The translations under genes were made by a program, and so were the position numbers. A DNA stretch of 64,000 bases. Source: Dermacentor variabilis (Eukaryota; Arthropoda; Arachnida; Ixodida; Ixodidae). Below, piece by piece: positions 21,356 through 32,729 of the stretch. Under the pieces are notes generated by a model. It was not told the origin of the DNA and ran no database searches. It saw only the letters and a list, made by a program, of their open reading frames with translations. The DNA is taken from the NCBI RefSeq assembly GCF_050947875.1, contig NC_134573.1:37937615-38001614 (forward strand), given 5' to 3'. Within the stretch, counting starts at the first letter, position 1, and every line of letters begins with the position of its first letter.

Positions 21356-23061
21356 CATCACATGCCCAAAATGAAGTCTGGCACCGAAGGTAAGACAAGT
21401 GGTCTGTAAATGTTATGTATAAAATATTTACTCTTTTAAATAGATAGCGTTCTGGGGCCGTGTAGCGGGAAACTATTCTGTTCTTACTGTATTACAATCT
21501 CCTGAATTCATGTTGATGTAACCGCCGACGCATCGGGCGGCCACCTACGGCGTTGTTTGAACGTCCGTTCTCACACTTTCCTCGTTTATAGGGGGTCATG
21601 TTTGTTTGCATTGAAAGCGAACAGAATTGGCTAGCTTTATAGGTTATTCTGATATAATTGAGGCGAGGAGCACGCAGAAGTGGACAGCGTTTCAGTGGGA
21701 GTGAGCTAACCCAATGAAAGTAGATAGCCGAGTGAGTAGAGTGCCTGCGCCTTAGGCAGATTCGCATTCCGCTGCTTGGCTTGAGGTGGCTGGAAGAAAA
21801 TCGGAGCTTCGTGCAACATTAAGGTAAAAGTGACCCTCTAAAGCCGGGTCCTCAACGAAGAAAAGTTGAGAGAGCGATGTCGAATACTTGTTGAAAGGAA
21901 TGGAGAGCGTTATACTGCCATGCAAGGATCTTTGTAATAGGCAAAAAAAAAAATCCACCATCACTTGCAGCTGCAAGTAGCCAGCGCCAGGCACTCACAG
22001 GAGAACCATCTTTTATTCGCTTCGCAACGGGGCATTCTCTGGCTTTACCGAGATAAAAGAACGCAGGTTTGTTCGGCGTATTATGTGAGTTCTCGTGGTA
22101 CTTTGTCGTCGCGTTGCAGATAGGCGAAGCGGGCGCAGGCCGACAAAAAATTTGACCGGTAGCGGACAACTTGTGATTGAAAATGCGCACAATCGGCAAT
22201 ATATGCTTCTTTTGTTCGGCCTTTATCATGCATAATCAGGGCGTATGTGTCATATCAGATGGATAGTTCTGCAGTTATCGCGACGTCATGTGATAGGCAA
22301 GCGAAGTTCGCGAACAACCGGATATTGCGGACCAATTGTGAAGGCCTAATTACAGACATGTATTTTAGATTAGTTTAACGTTAGAGTGCCCCTGATTTTT
22401 GTGCACCTGTCTTTTCCTCTCGACAAGCAGTGCTTCCTTCTGTTCGGGGACTATTGTATGTGTTGCTCGTGTGCGAGCGGCCTTGTCAGACCTCAACGTT
22501 TTTTTGTTACCTCCCTTGAAGAACTACTGCAGCGTAATGCCATTTTTCCTAAATAGCTTATCAATGAGTAGTATACAACTACAAAGTTGATAAACGTACA
22601 GTTTGTGAATTGCTGACTTCCAAGGAGCCGGCGATGCATGCACGCATCACTTGCCTTCCAATACGATAGATACGAGCAGCCGGAGGCCGCGTATCTAAGA
22701 GACCGTGCCGAAGATCCGCGCGTTCTAGGGCAGCCGTGACTTCTGGTTAGTTCTTAAGACGGCGTTTTTCTTTTAAGTTTCCACATGAATAGACGGCTAT
22801 CTTTTATTTAAGCGTTTGCATCACTTCCACTGGCATTTCTTTCATAAGCGTTTTCTCAATGGCCTCACCATCCCTCTATGTGAACAATCTGAAAGTACGC
22901 TTTTTACGCTGTCCAAAACTTTGTTGTTGTGGCCCTTTAAAGGACTATTTCATGACCCACTGATGCCACTTCTGATATTTAGGTTCACGAAGGCATTGTT
23001 GCTCAAGTGCAAAATGAGCAGTAGCTTTAGCTAACCCAACTTCTCGTAATTATGTTGGCAG
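21356..23061. other. Interval without recognised genes
   Basis: Short frames only. A short ATG-initiated stretch at 21371 followed by GGTAAGAC resembles a first exon and donor site, but it codes for only a few residues and its phase does not fit the exon-like segment at 23062. Confidence 0.3.
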
Positions 23062-23175
23062 GAGCACAAGAAGATGTTCCAGACGCTGTATTATGACTTA
23101 CCACCGATGTCAACAGAAGTTCTCGCTCTCCGTAAGGAACTCTGGGAAGCCGAAGGCATCCATGTAATTTACAAC
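23062..23175 (+). other. Candidate internal exon of an unidentified host gene
   Basis: A 114-bp open segment (38 codons) sits between a plausible acceptor (TTATGTTGGCAG) and a consensus donor (AACGTGAGTT), phase 0 at both ends. The peptide includes YYDLPPMSTEVLALRKELWE followed by AEGIHVIYN. Its last third faintly resembles the helical-domain region of G-protein alpha subunits (PP-x8-LWE-x-EG pattern), but this is too weak for an identification. No neighbouring exon in matching phase was found. It could also be chance or a transposon exon. Confidence 0.3.
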
Positions 23176-23638
23176 GTGAGTTTTTTCAAAGTTTTCATGA
23201 ACGGGAAAAGCTTCATCCAGACAACAATATTTCCTCACATTTCTCTGACACGGAAGAAATTTGATTCCGAGTTGAATCTTTAGAATCGCCATCGCATTAC
23301 AACGTGATGAACCATGTATTCGAGCTGAGCAATGAATCACTGGGCTGCGTGAAGTAAGCCCCCGTGAACCACACAATAATTACGACCTCGGCGTTGTGGG
23401 GGCCTCACTTGCATAGACACACAAATATTTAGCATAGATAATGAAATTTTGCACTCTAACCGCACCAAACATTAGATCGCTTTACACTTTCAAAACAAAA
23501 TTCAATTTTCAAGTTGCTTGCGCAGCGCTTGGAGTTTCCATGACCGCGTTTCTGTGTGTTTCTGTGACTGCCACGAAAGTGCACTCTATTCGGACCAATT
23601 TCGCCTTGCAGGTTCCTCGTTTCGGTGCAGATATCCGA
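23176..23638. other. Interval between two exon-like segments
   Basis: Nothing recognised. A plus-strand frame at 23441-23716 runs into the candidate signal-peptide exon but has no identifiable domain upstream of it. Confidence 0.3.
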
Positions 23639-23712
23639 ATGAAGGGTCCCATGCGGCCCTTTGCTGGTCTTTGCGTCGCCTTTCTTCTACTGCTGAGGGA
23701 AGACCGGCAGTG
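23639..23712 (+). other. Candidate first coding exon with signal peptide
   Basis: From ATG at 23639 the frame reads MKGPMRPFAGLCVAFLLLLR and a short polar tail, then meets a strong donor (CAGTG/GTGAGTAA) at 23713. A basic start, a hydrophobic core and an immediate splice donor are the pattern of first exons of secreted proteins, which are abundant in ticks. No second exon is recognised downstream. The call is speculative. Confidence 0.3.
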
Positions 23713-26267
23713 GTGAGTAAATTGACGGCGAAATGACACCTTTATACCAGTAGGATTAATTCTGGGTTCGTGGTTCATATTCAGGCGTAACACAGTGGGT
23801 CGCTTGCCTACGCCACCGGAAGGCCTAGAACGTGGACGCCACAGTAAGCTAAGCGAACGCACGCCTTCGTCGACCGCTATCGCCAAAGAGTTGATTGTTT
23901 CTGAGGAGGTGAGGCCGGCAGGTTGAATGAAACGAAAATTGGGAATAAATTACCTATTTACAAGTAATAATAATCATTCCATGGTTTGCGGAGCACTGCA
24001 CGTGTCTGAGCACGCTACGCGTCTCAGCACCCGGCCCCACTTTTAAGCCGTTGCTTAACAAGGCTTGCTACTGGGCTAGTTGGTTCATGGTATATAGTAA
24101 AATCAAAAGAGCGCAAGAACGGACACGGACTAGAATGAGCAAGTGCTCTATTGAGCGCAAGGCTTTTAAAAGGCCAGACGCACCGAAGGCCGTCGAGGGT
24201 TGGTGTTACTGACCTTTAGGCAGCGTGAAGCCACGAAGGAAGTGGATGAGCGACATACCTGCTGGTGGAGAAGAGAATGTCGCGCCGGGGAAATTACAAA
24301 GGAGCGCGCTAAAACCCTTTATTTTTCAAAAGTAGTGCCATTCTGAGATCTTTCCGCCACCTCGCCCTCCCCGGCGTTTCAACCTAGCCGCCTCGTGCAG
24401 CCTCAGCCTCCTCCCCTGCTCCATTGGCCAATCCGTGTCACGTGGAAGCATGCGTTGCGCTTTTGTACATTTTCTTTTTCTTTCCACCGTGCTCCGACCG
24501 CCATTGTCTACCAAGTGCGACGGAAGTACGCGCGAACCAATATATCGAGTGCGTTAGGGGACCAAATCAAGTGTGTTACGAACGAGAATTTTATTGTGGT
24601 GCTATGCTGCTCCGCCTTCGGTGGCCGCAGCTAACGAGGCGGGTGCAAAATGCTTTTTTGTTGACCATACGGCGAGCGCAGCGCACAGAGAAGAAAATCG
24701 TGAATGCATAGCGTCGGACGGGCTGACTTCAAGGAGGTTGCAAAAAGCGCACAGGTTTCTCAACTCCCACGGCTCATCACTGCCTCTTATTTTGAACGTA
24801 GTTTACGCCTACCTCTTTAAAAAGGTACTTGCATATGTGTCCATGCTGTGCGCGGTTTTTAGCGCGTTGAAGCTGACTTTTTACGACGGTTTTCGCTTTA
24901 TTTCCTACGAGTTTTGTTTTGACACGAAAGTGCCCGCACCTGCAGCTGGCGTGTGACATAAAAGCGACTTTATTGAGGCAATTTTTTCAGCTCCACCAGA
25001 AGTTAGCATATAGTCGAAGCTTTTGCAAGGATCACTAACGCTTACGAATGCAGACGTTCAGCTTCAATGTACGCCCGCACGTGTTAATTTGGTTTGTGCT
25101 GTTTAACATATTTAGCCTCCCGAACCGACTGAGGCTATGCGTGAGGTCGTAGTGGATAGCTCCGGATAAATTTAAGGCCCCTGGCGATATTTAACGTGCG
25201 CTTTGACCGTACAGTATACGGGCTGGTAAATTTCTTGTTGGCGTTCCGTAATTCACTCCGCGCGGAAGCGGTAGCGTCGTGTCAGAAGTTGATGCCTGGG
25301 CGTGATTGCATTTATGTAATAGATTTTATGTAATAGTTGTAAAACACGTCATTATATTGTATTATTGGCGGCGCCTGCAGGACACCGAAATGGCAGGGAC
25401 AACACCAAATCTGTAACCAGGGCTCGTCCTTGAGTTGGGGCTCGCCGAGAGTTGCGCGTGATGGGGATCGTGCGCGTACCATAAGATCTGCTGTCGCTGT
25501 CGCGTCGTGTGCAGCAAATTTTGTGTGCTAACACTCCTTGAGCTGCCTGCTTTAGTATAACCTCAGGTGCTCTCCTGAGGCCCCCGTTAGCAGTTACATG
25601 TGTTCTTTTGGAGCAGTAATTGTAAAGAAACCATCTATCGCCCCGACGACAAAAGCACCCAGCAACGAAAAAAGCTCCCCGCCGTGCAAGAAGAAATTAC
25701 GGAACGCCAACGAGGAATCTGCCCACGGGTCTCTTGCGTTCTGCCTCTATCCCGGCTGCTGCCGGACGCGTCCTCAGTATTGGAGGGATGAGCAGCGGCT
25801 ACTCGCACGTTTTGTGTACAGGAATATCATAGTAGAGAAAATCCGCAAAGACCACAAGCCCCCTGATAAGGTTGAACAATTTTACTGCTTTATGTCAACG
25901 TTTGCATGCGTCCGGTTAAGTAAAGGGCCATCGCATGCATCATATGCACTGCATGTTGTCTTCAATCTCTTGCGACAAATAATTTCGCGGTTTTTGATAA
26001 TGGAGTGCCGACGGAGTTGCCGTGGAAGCTGCGTATAGAACAGATATGTAAGTTTACATCCTATTGCTATGACAAGAATTAGTGCATCTGATGCAATTCG
26101 CTTTAATAATTAATCCTCCTTTTTTCTTCGAATTTCATTGCTTGTGAGAGCCTGACAGCTCAGTGGGCTGTTTGCATTTGTGCTGTATACTTTTCTTGTC
26201 TTCAAGACTAAGATAAGCACCTTTATTAACTTCATTTGGGGCCCTATATTGTTATCTCTGTCCCTAT
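23713..26267. other. Interval without recognised genes
   Basis: Overlapping short frames at 24395-24956 and 25598-26038 lack any family signature. A stretch near 24060-24150 (TGCTACTGGGCTAGTTGG and following bases) has the look of an interspersed repeat, but its ends are not visible. Confidence 0.35.
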
Positions 26268-26505
26268 ACCCGCCGTGGTGACCTAGCGGCTGTGGTGCGG
26301 AGCTGCTAAGCACGAAATCGCGGGATCAAATCGCGGCCGCGACGGTCACATTCGATGGAGGCGATATACGACAACGCCCGTATTCCGTAAATTGGAGGCA
26401 CCTTAAAGGACCCCAAATCGTCAAAATTAATTTAGTTCCCCACTACGGTGTGTTTCATAGTCAATTTGTGGGTTCGGCACGTAAAACCCAAGAATAACTT
26501 TTTTC
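26268..26505 (+). repeat. tRNA-derived tick-type SINE
   Basis: The head resembles a tRNA with A-box region GCCGTGGTGACCTAGCGGC and a B-box-like GCGGGATCAAATCGC, followed by the body GATGGAGGCGATATACG, CACCTTAAAGGACCCC, CACTACGGTGTG and TTCGGCACGTAAAACCC, ending near an AATAAC/T-rich tail. It would be transcribed by RNA polymerase III and mobilised by a LINE. Ends are approximate. Confidence 0.85.
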
Positions 26506-28303
26506 TCTGTCTGTAGTGTTCGAGTTATAGGGACACTGCTTCCCCGCGAAAACTTATAACGCAATAAAAAGAAATACAGACGCACGCACTGCACAGATAT
26601 AAAGTTTGCAATACAACAAAGGTATTACTGGTGCTAATTTTGAAAGTCTAGCCTCTTCACCTGTAATAAATTAAATAAAAAAACTATTTTATGTGCTGCG
26701 AAAATTACCGGTACGTTGTTCGCATTATCAATACCGTCTATGTGTGAAAACGTTGCGTATGGCCGGTAGAACCTATACATCAACTACATACTTCTGTAAA
26801 AGACGCAGAGCAGAAGTTCTGCCTCTGAGCAGAAGGTGAGCGTGAGCAGAAGGTGGCTAGGCATTGCTGGCCCCAGACAGCTGGAATCTTTCACGTGCGG
26901 GCCGAACAAAAGTATTCTGGAGGTACGTAAATGAACCTACGAAACGACATTCACATACTTTAAGAAGTCAAAACGTGAAACTCTGGTAACTCGTGCGTAT
27001 TTGATCACTCCGCGTGCATGCGTCACGCTTCAGCAACGCTAGCTCTCAACCTGCGGACGCTTTACACCTTAAATAATGGTCCTTTTTTCCATTCTATTGC
27101 GCAATTACAACACGGCAATATTGATGCCAGTTACTGACTCATGAAGCTAAATCTCGCCTCAGGAACTCCTCCGGAGGGCTCAAACGAAGTTTTCCGCCGA
27201 TTGCCTGCGATAGCGTGTCAGCCGTCGCGTGCTCCGGCAGGGTCGGCATAGGCGGCGCCACTGCCGAGGTCGCGCCGAGCGGGGCAGTGGAGCGGAGGAG
27301 GAGGGAAGTGGCTGGGGCTACTTATAGACAATGAGAGATTTTAAAACGAGCGGCTAACCAACGCCACCTACAGGAAAATCTAGATGGCGTTGAGTTAAGC
27401 GGGAAAGGAGAAAAGAGGCGAAGCTTTGCATTGGAGGCGGGTAGGTGGAGGCGCTCTAGGTTGACCTCCTCTGGCCGCACAATTATGTTCCGCGCAGGGA
27501 ATTTTTCCCCTTTTCATGGAATTTCCGGCCACAAATTTAGACGAAAAGGAAACAGAGAGTGTTATATAGCAGGTGGTTTAAAATGAATTGATGAACGAAC
27601 TATTGGAAATATTGCTTAATGGGCGACTTGGTGCAGCATGTTTTTGTCTTGCTTTAGCACATCTCAGTTTGAGTATGATGGAACGGGGAGAGGTGACAGG
27701 ATGAAACCTGTCCCTATTTCTTCACAGTAGAACCAGTTGTGCTGAAGCAACACAAAAATATAAATATTAGTATTGTGGATTTTAGGAAGCCATCATTTCG
27801 ACAAGCCACAGCATGCCCTCTTCAGTGCACGGACTAAAATATGAGTGGGTCGGCTTCCAGTTCTAATAGCCTTTGTTGTTGCAAGGCTGGTGTGCTTTTC
27901 CGGAACGAAGCGTGAACTGCAATTTGTTGTATTTATATTCGATTAGGTGACCTAAAAATCCATAAAAAGCAGCAAGCTTTCAGTCTTAGTTGGTGCTATA
28001 GAGCTCTGTCTACGCGGAAGATATGTTCGGAACCTACATTAAAAAGTGCCTCATTACAAATCGAGTTCTCATATTGCTGTTTTGTCGAGATATGGAGTAA
28101 ACTGTGTTATGTTTTTGAACACTCACAACACACAGACAAATTCTATATTATGGAGTAGGAATCACGCTGGCCGCGCTGGAATAAGTTCACTCAAGAAAAG
28201 AGTACAATATACGTTGGCATTGCACGGTATATTGCTGACGTTTGGGCTGATAGACCAGCCTCTGCCAAAGCGGTCCCTAGGGGTATATATATAAATATAT
28301 ATA
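26506..28303. other. Interval without recognised genes
   Basis: No domain-bearing frame. A GC-rich patch at 27170-27330 and an AT-rich run (TATATATATAAATATATATA) at 28283-28306 border the gypsy LTR. Confidence 0.4.
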
Positions 28304-28435
28304 TATTAAGGCGGTTTATTGGTCACAGATGTTTGGGACCGGCCGTTAGAGCAGAGCACGGACTCTCAGCACGAGCGGCTCGAGAACAGCACTGGAGAGA
28401 ATGGCCCAATATAGAGTTCCCTCTGCTTTACTACA
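28304..28435 (-). repeat. 3' LTR of gypsy A
   Basis: On the minus strand it starts TGTAGTAAAGCAGAGGG, directly after a purine-rich CTCGGGGGTAAT likely to be the polypurine tract, and ends near the AATAAA-containing GACCAATAAACCGCC. It aligns with 35851-35987. The right boundary is firmer than the left, which merges with an AT-rich run. Confidence 0.75.
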
Positions 28436-28555
28436 ATTACCCCCGAGAACGAAAAGGGAGCCGTCAGGAAACCTAAGGGCTTCTCACTATGAGCGGATTC
28501 GCTCATCCTCACTATGAGCATATGGTTTGAGGCGTTGGACATTGTCAATGTCTCG

Positions 28556-29710
28556 TCAATGACTGCACCTTTCCGAACACGGTTCAATGGATTGCATCAC
28601 GTACTTAACAGGGGATGCACTCTCGACGATACGGTGTGGCCCTTCACAATTGGGCAGTAGTTTTGAAGAGAGCCCAGGTACAGCGGAAGGAACGGAAAGC
28701 CACACAAGCGCTCCAGGAAGGAAGGTGCGTGCAGAGGTGGAGTCACCGCGAGTGCTGCTCTGGCGCTCTTGAGCACTGGAGGTAAAGGCCCGTGCGAGAT
28801 GGCGGCACTGTTCAGCATGTCTTGCCGTGGCAGAAATGGGCGCACATTCAGATGCGTTCAGCCGGTATGGTGGAATTGTGTACATGGTGTGCCACGGACG
28901 CCTACCGCACAGTAAGAAAAAGGGGGAAAAGCCGGTGGTGCTCTTAGTCGTTGTGTTGCACGCATAGGTTACGAAGGGCAGAATGACGCCCTAAGTTGCG
29001 TGGTCGGAGGCGATGTACATTGCAAGCATGTTGCCGAGCATACACTTGAAGCGTTCTGTAAGGCCATTGGTTGGAGAATGCTTTGCATTCTCCGCGTAGC
29101 TTTGCGATGAAAGACGTTACACTCTTTAAGAATGGCTTCAACTACATCGGATAGGAAGACACATCCGCGATCACTGAGCAGTTCCTCAGGTGGTGCATGA
29201 TGCAGGGTGAATCGATGAAGCAGGAAGGAGGCAACATCTCGCGCTGTAGCTGCCGAGAAGGTGGCAGTTTCGGCGTATCGCGTGAGGTGGTCAACTGCGA
29301 CAATGGCCCAGCGTTTTCTAACCGATGTCAGGGTAAAGGGTTCGTAAAAATTGATGCCGAGGCGCCCAAACGGCCGGGTAACAGTTGCAGACCGGCTGCC
29401 GAGAGGAGAGGTGGAGATTTCCGGCACTGAAAATTGGGGCAAGAGCGAACGAACTTCTGAACGTAGCTGTACATCCCTCGCCAGTAGTACCGCTAGTTTA
29501 GAAAATTTAGAAAGTTTAGAAAACTCCCGAGTGGGCACACTGTGGATAGGCGTGGAAAGCTGTGCATATGTCGGAACGGAAACTAGGAGGTGCTACTAAT
29601 GACCACTGGCGCCCACCGGGGTTATTGCGTCGGTGAAAGAGGTTGCCAGGCAATGGCGAAATAGTGAGCTTGACGATGCAGCGTGCGAGTCGTTGGTGCT
29701 GATGAAGCAC
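28556..29710 (-). pseudogene. Gypsy A integrase
   Basis: The zinc-binding N-terminus is degenerate (29710-29520). The catalytic core (29538-28969) shows LGINFYEPFT, WAIVAVDHLTRYAE (first Asp), ELLSDRGCVFLSD (second Asp), then loses register before the Glu block. The C-terminal part (28885-28556) ends with EGPHRIVESASPVKYV, a GPY/F-like module that contacts DNA. At least two frameshifts. The enzyme would insert element cDNA into the genome. Confidence 0.8.
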
Positions 29711-30409
29711 AAGAAAGTCTATAAGAGTCTATAAATCTGGGCACCGTATCCAATGGCCCTTGTGCTGCTCAGACACGATGGTTGTAAGGTCGAGCGAAGA
29801 AACGGTAAAGTGGAATAGTGAGCAGCAGACATTGTCGTCAGGCAAGGCAGTGCTAGAGGGAGTCGGCGTCAGAATGCTGGCGTCCGCTGCGGCACAGCAC
29901 GCGAATATCCTAGTTCTGTAGGCGAAGTGCCCATCGGGCAAGACGACCTGAGAGATCTTTCAAGGATGACAGCCAGCATAGTGCATGGTGGTGTGTGAGT
30001 ACATCAAATGGACAGCCATGCAAATAAGGCCTCAACTTGACGAGAGCTCACATGATGACCAAGCGTTCTTTTTCTGTCACATTGGAATAGGTTTCAGCAT
30101 TCGTAAGCGTACGACATCCATAAGCCACGACATATTCAGGAATCCCCTGTTTGAGCTGGGCAAGAGCATCACCGAGGCCAATACCGCTGGCATCTGTGTG
30201 CACCTAGGTAGGGGCTGTCGGATTGTAATGGCACGAAATTGGCGGAGACGTTAGCGAACGACGGAGCCTTGTGAACACCTCGTCGCACTGGGACGACCAC
30301 GAAGTGAGGGGCTCGTTGCTTCTAAGTAGCTTCGTCACAGGCGATGGAGGCGGAATTGCGAATGAAGCGTCTGAAGTAAGAAAACAGACCGATGAAACCA
30401 CCTGCGAAA
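29711..30409 (-). pseudogene. Gypsy A RNase H region
   Basis: Only scattered blocks remain in different frames: a piece ending LTSPPISCHYNPTAPT (30204-30401), then remnants of the TDAS, YVVAY and TEKE blocks found intact in gypsies B-D. Identification depends on alignment to those copies and on its place between RT and integrase. Confidence 0.6.
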
Positions 30410-31199
30410 TTATATGACGGACGCTGGCTTAGGAAATTCGGCGACGGCCCGAAATTTGGCTGTATCGGGGAGAATTCCATCCTTGGATACGACGTAACCT
30501 AGAATTCTCAGCTGCCGAGCAGCACATCGGCACTTCTTGAGGCTTAGCTGTAGCTCTGCGTTTGTTAAAAACATTGAAACAGACAGGAGCTGTCGAAGGT
30601 GCCTGGTGAAGTCAGGAGCAAAAGCAACAACGTCGTCAAGATAGCACAAGCACGTGTGCCCGTTCAAGCCGCTCAAGACAGCGTCCATCATGCTCTCAAA
30701 GGTTGAGGGCGCGTTACATAGTCCAAAAGGCATTAGGTTAAATTCGTATAAGCCGTCGGTTGTGAGAAAAGCTGTCTGCGGCCGATGCGCGTCTGCCATG
30801 GGTAGTTGCCAATACCGTGAGTGAAAATCTAGAGATGAAAAGAATTGTGCGCATTGTACACTCTCAATCGCGTCGTCTATGCGCGGCAGAGGGTAGATGT
30901 CATTGCGAGTGATCTTGTTCAGGTGGTGGTAGTCCACACAAAATCGCACAGAACCATCTTTCTTCGTAAGTAGGTCGACATGATAGCCTATGGATTGTTG
31001 GAAGGATGTATCACCTCACGGCGAAGCATGCCGTTGCCTTGTTCGTTGATTACACGACGTTCGGCAAGGTGTACACGATACGGACGTTGCCTCAATGGCA
31101 GTTGCGAGTCAGTATCGATAGGATATAAAAAAGTTGGCATCCGACCCAGGTTAAGGCACAAAAGCTGGGACTGCGGGGCCGGTATAAGCCTCATCTGCT
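30410..31199 (-). pseudogene. Gypsy A reverse transcriptase
   Basis: The open part (30949-30410, 179 residues) contains RFCVDYHHLNKITRND, PRIDDAIESV, MPFGLCNAPSTFESMMD and the catalytic YLDD (CLCYLDDVVAFAPDF), then ILGYVVSKDGI. Upstream (31194-30988) is the start of RT with RPYRVHLAERRVI; a short out-of-register stretch separates the two. The catalytic motif is intact. Upstream sequence is abruptly replaced by gypsy E at about 31200. Confidence 0.85.
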
Positions 31200-31908
31200 G
31201 ATGCGGAAGGCATCATCTGCTATGCCCTTATTGACATGTGCAACCTTATCAGATTCGGGCATCTTCGGATCCACTTTTCGGCACAGAGCGAGCACGTCCT
31301 GGATGTACGTGAGATAGGATTCAGTGCACCTCTAGACACGCGAAGCGAGGTCTTTTTGGGCGGCGCGCTGACGTCCCACAGGCTTGCCAAAGAAATCTGT
31401 GAGTTTCTGTTTGCAAATGTCCCAGCTGGTAAGTTACTCCTCGCGGGTCTGAAACCAGACGCGTGCCGTGCCCACGAGGTAAAATATCAAATTAGCGAGC
31501 ATGATGGTCTGGTCCCAGGGGTTGCTGGAGCTCACCCGCTCATATAGAGGAAGCCAGTCGTCCACATCAGTGCCGTCGATGCCAGAAAAGTTTCTTGGGT
31601 CGTGGGGCTGTGCTGGAATGACAGTGGGCATGGGTGCCGACGGGCCCGAAGCATCCTCGCCTGGAGCTGGCATTGTAGATGCAGCCAAGGAGCGCCCGCT
31701 GCGTAAATCCGTCTTGATAATGATCCCGCAACCTCCACCAAAAATGTTACGGGGTTAAACAGTCAGACGTGTATTTACAGAATATTTACAATAATTATAG
31801 CAGCCGACAAGATGGTAGACAGAGCGCGAAGAACAGAACATCGTCTTCTTCCGACGATGATTAAAACATCTTCTTCGTCAGCGTGCATAGGCATAGAAGA
31901 ACCGAACA
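31200..31908 (-). mobile_element. Gypsy E fragment: 5' LTR, leader and part of gag
   Basis: Within the pol gene of A, the minus strand changes at 31908 to an LTR-like segment (TGTTCGGTTC... CCCCGTAACA, 31908-31745) followed by TTTTTGGTGGAGGTTGCGGG, the leader style of tick gypsies. The gag start comes next (frame 31688-31434, with GTDVDDWLPLYERV and LIFYLVGTARVWF) and more gag, with a stop, to about 31200. There it joins A's RT directly. E therefore lacks pol and its 3' LTR. LTR and gag differ from those of A-D, so it is a separate family. Confidence 0.7.
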
Positions 31909-32729
31909 CATCCCTGGGCGATAGGCCATATGTAGCAACAGCACTAAGGGCACTCGAACTAGCACAGGTATTGTGATTGGGCAAGTCCCTAACTTGAACG
32001 TCTTCGATCGCTTCTACATTGCCAAGATATTCCCCTCGGAGCAGCAGGACAGGCTATGGAAACGGGTTGTAAACTAAAATGGTGCTCTAGCCCTGTGTGA
32101 TTTCCACCGTGACCAAAGGAAGCAGTATACCTTTCCGAGTAAGAAACCGGTCAGATGGAGGCAGTAGTGGAACAGCGTCTGAGATTCCACTGCAGGACAT
32201 GGGGGGACCGTTTAGGAGTTCGGAGGAATGTGGGTGTCAGCTTCGACAAGTAGTTTCCCCGGAAGCGAAGAATTGTCGATGAGCGGCAAATGTAACCGTG
32301 GCGAGAGTTCTATTGAACCCGTGCGCAATGGCTAACGGCATTGTGGCACGAGAGAAAACCTCAGCATAGGATAACGTAATGAGAGCACAAGGAAAGTATG
32401 ATGAATTCTACGGCGTATAGAACGTCGGCAATGGCAACACGAGCAGTGCAAGCCGCCAAGGGGTGAATATGCTGAGGACTGGCGGTGCGAAGAGATAGTC
32501 CGGAAAGGGGCGTAGTGGCATTCCAAAGTAAGCGGCAAAAAGCGCTCATAACATATGCGGCGGCTCCAGTGTCCACGACTGCAGGTGCGCGAACACCGTC
32601 AACAAACACTTCGATTACGTGCGATGGACTGCGAGGAGGACTTTCACGTTTCGACGATGTCGTAGCCCTTCCCTCTTGGACTCCGACGATGAGTTTTGCT
32701 CGTCCCCAGTTAATGGGGCGAAGTCGCAT
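31909..32729 (-). pseudogene. Gypsy A protease and pol start
   Basis: The open frame 32729-32361 has the retropepsin core VVDTGAAAYVM (catalytic Asp in DTGA) and FIILSLCSHYVIL near the second half of the fold. Downstream the frame is lost but protein-like sequence continues to 31909, where gypsy E interrupts. The protease would process the Gag-Pol polyprotein. Confidence 0.75.

Noticed and set aside
21371..21391. Short first exon joined to the exon-like segment at 23062
   Set aside because: The donor phase does not match the acceptor phase, and the joined frame stops quickly.
25598..26038. 146-codon plus-strand frame
   Set aside because: No family resemblance, and an overlapping frame of similar quality exists; likely chance.
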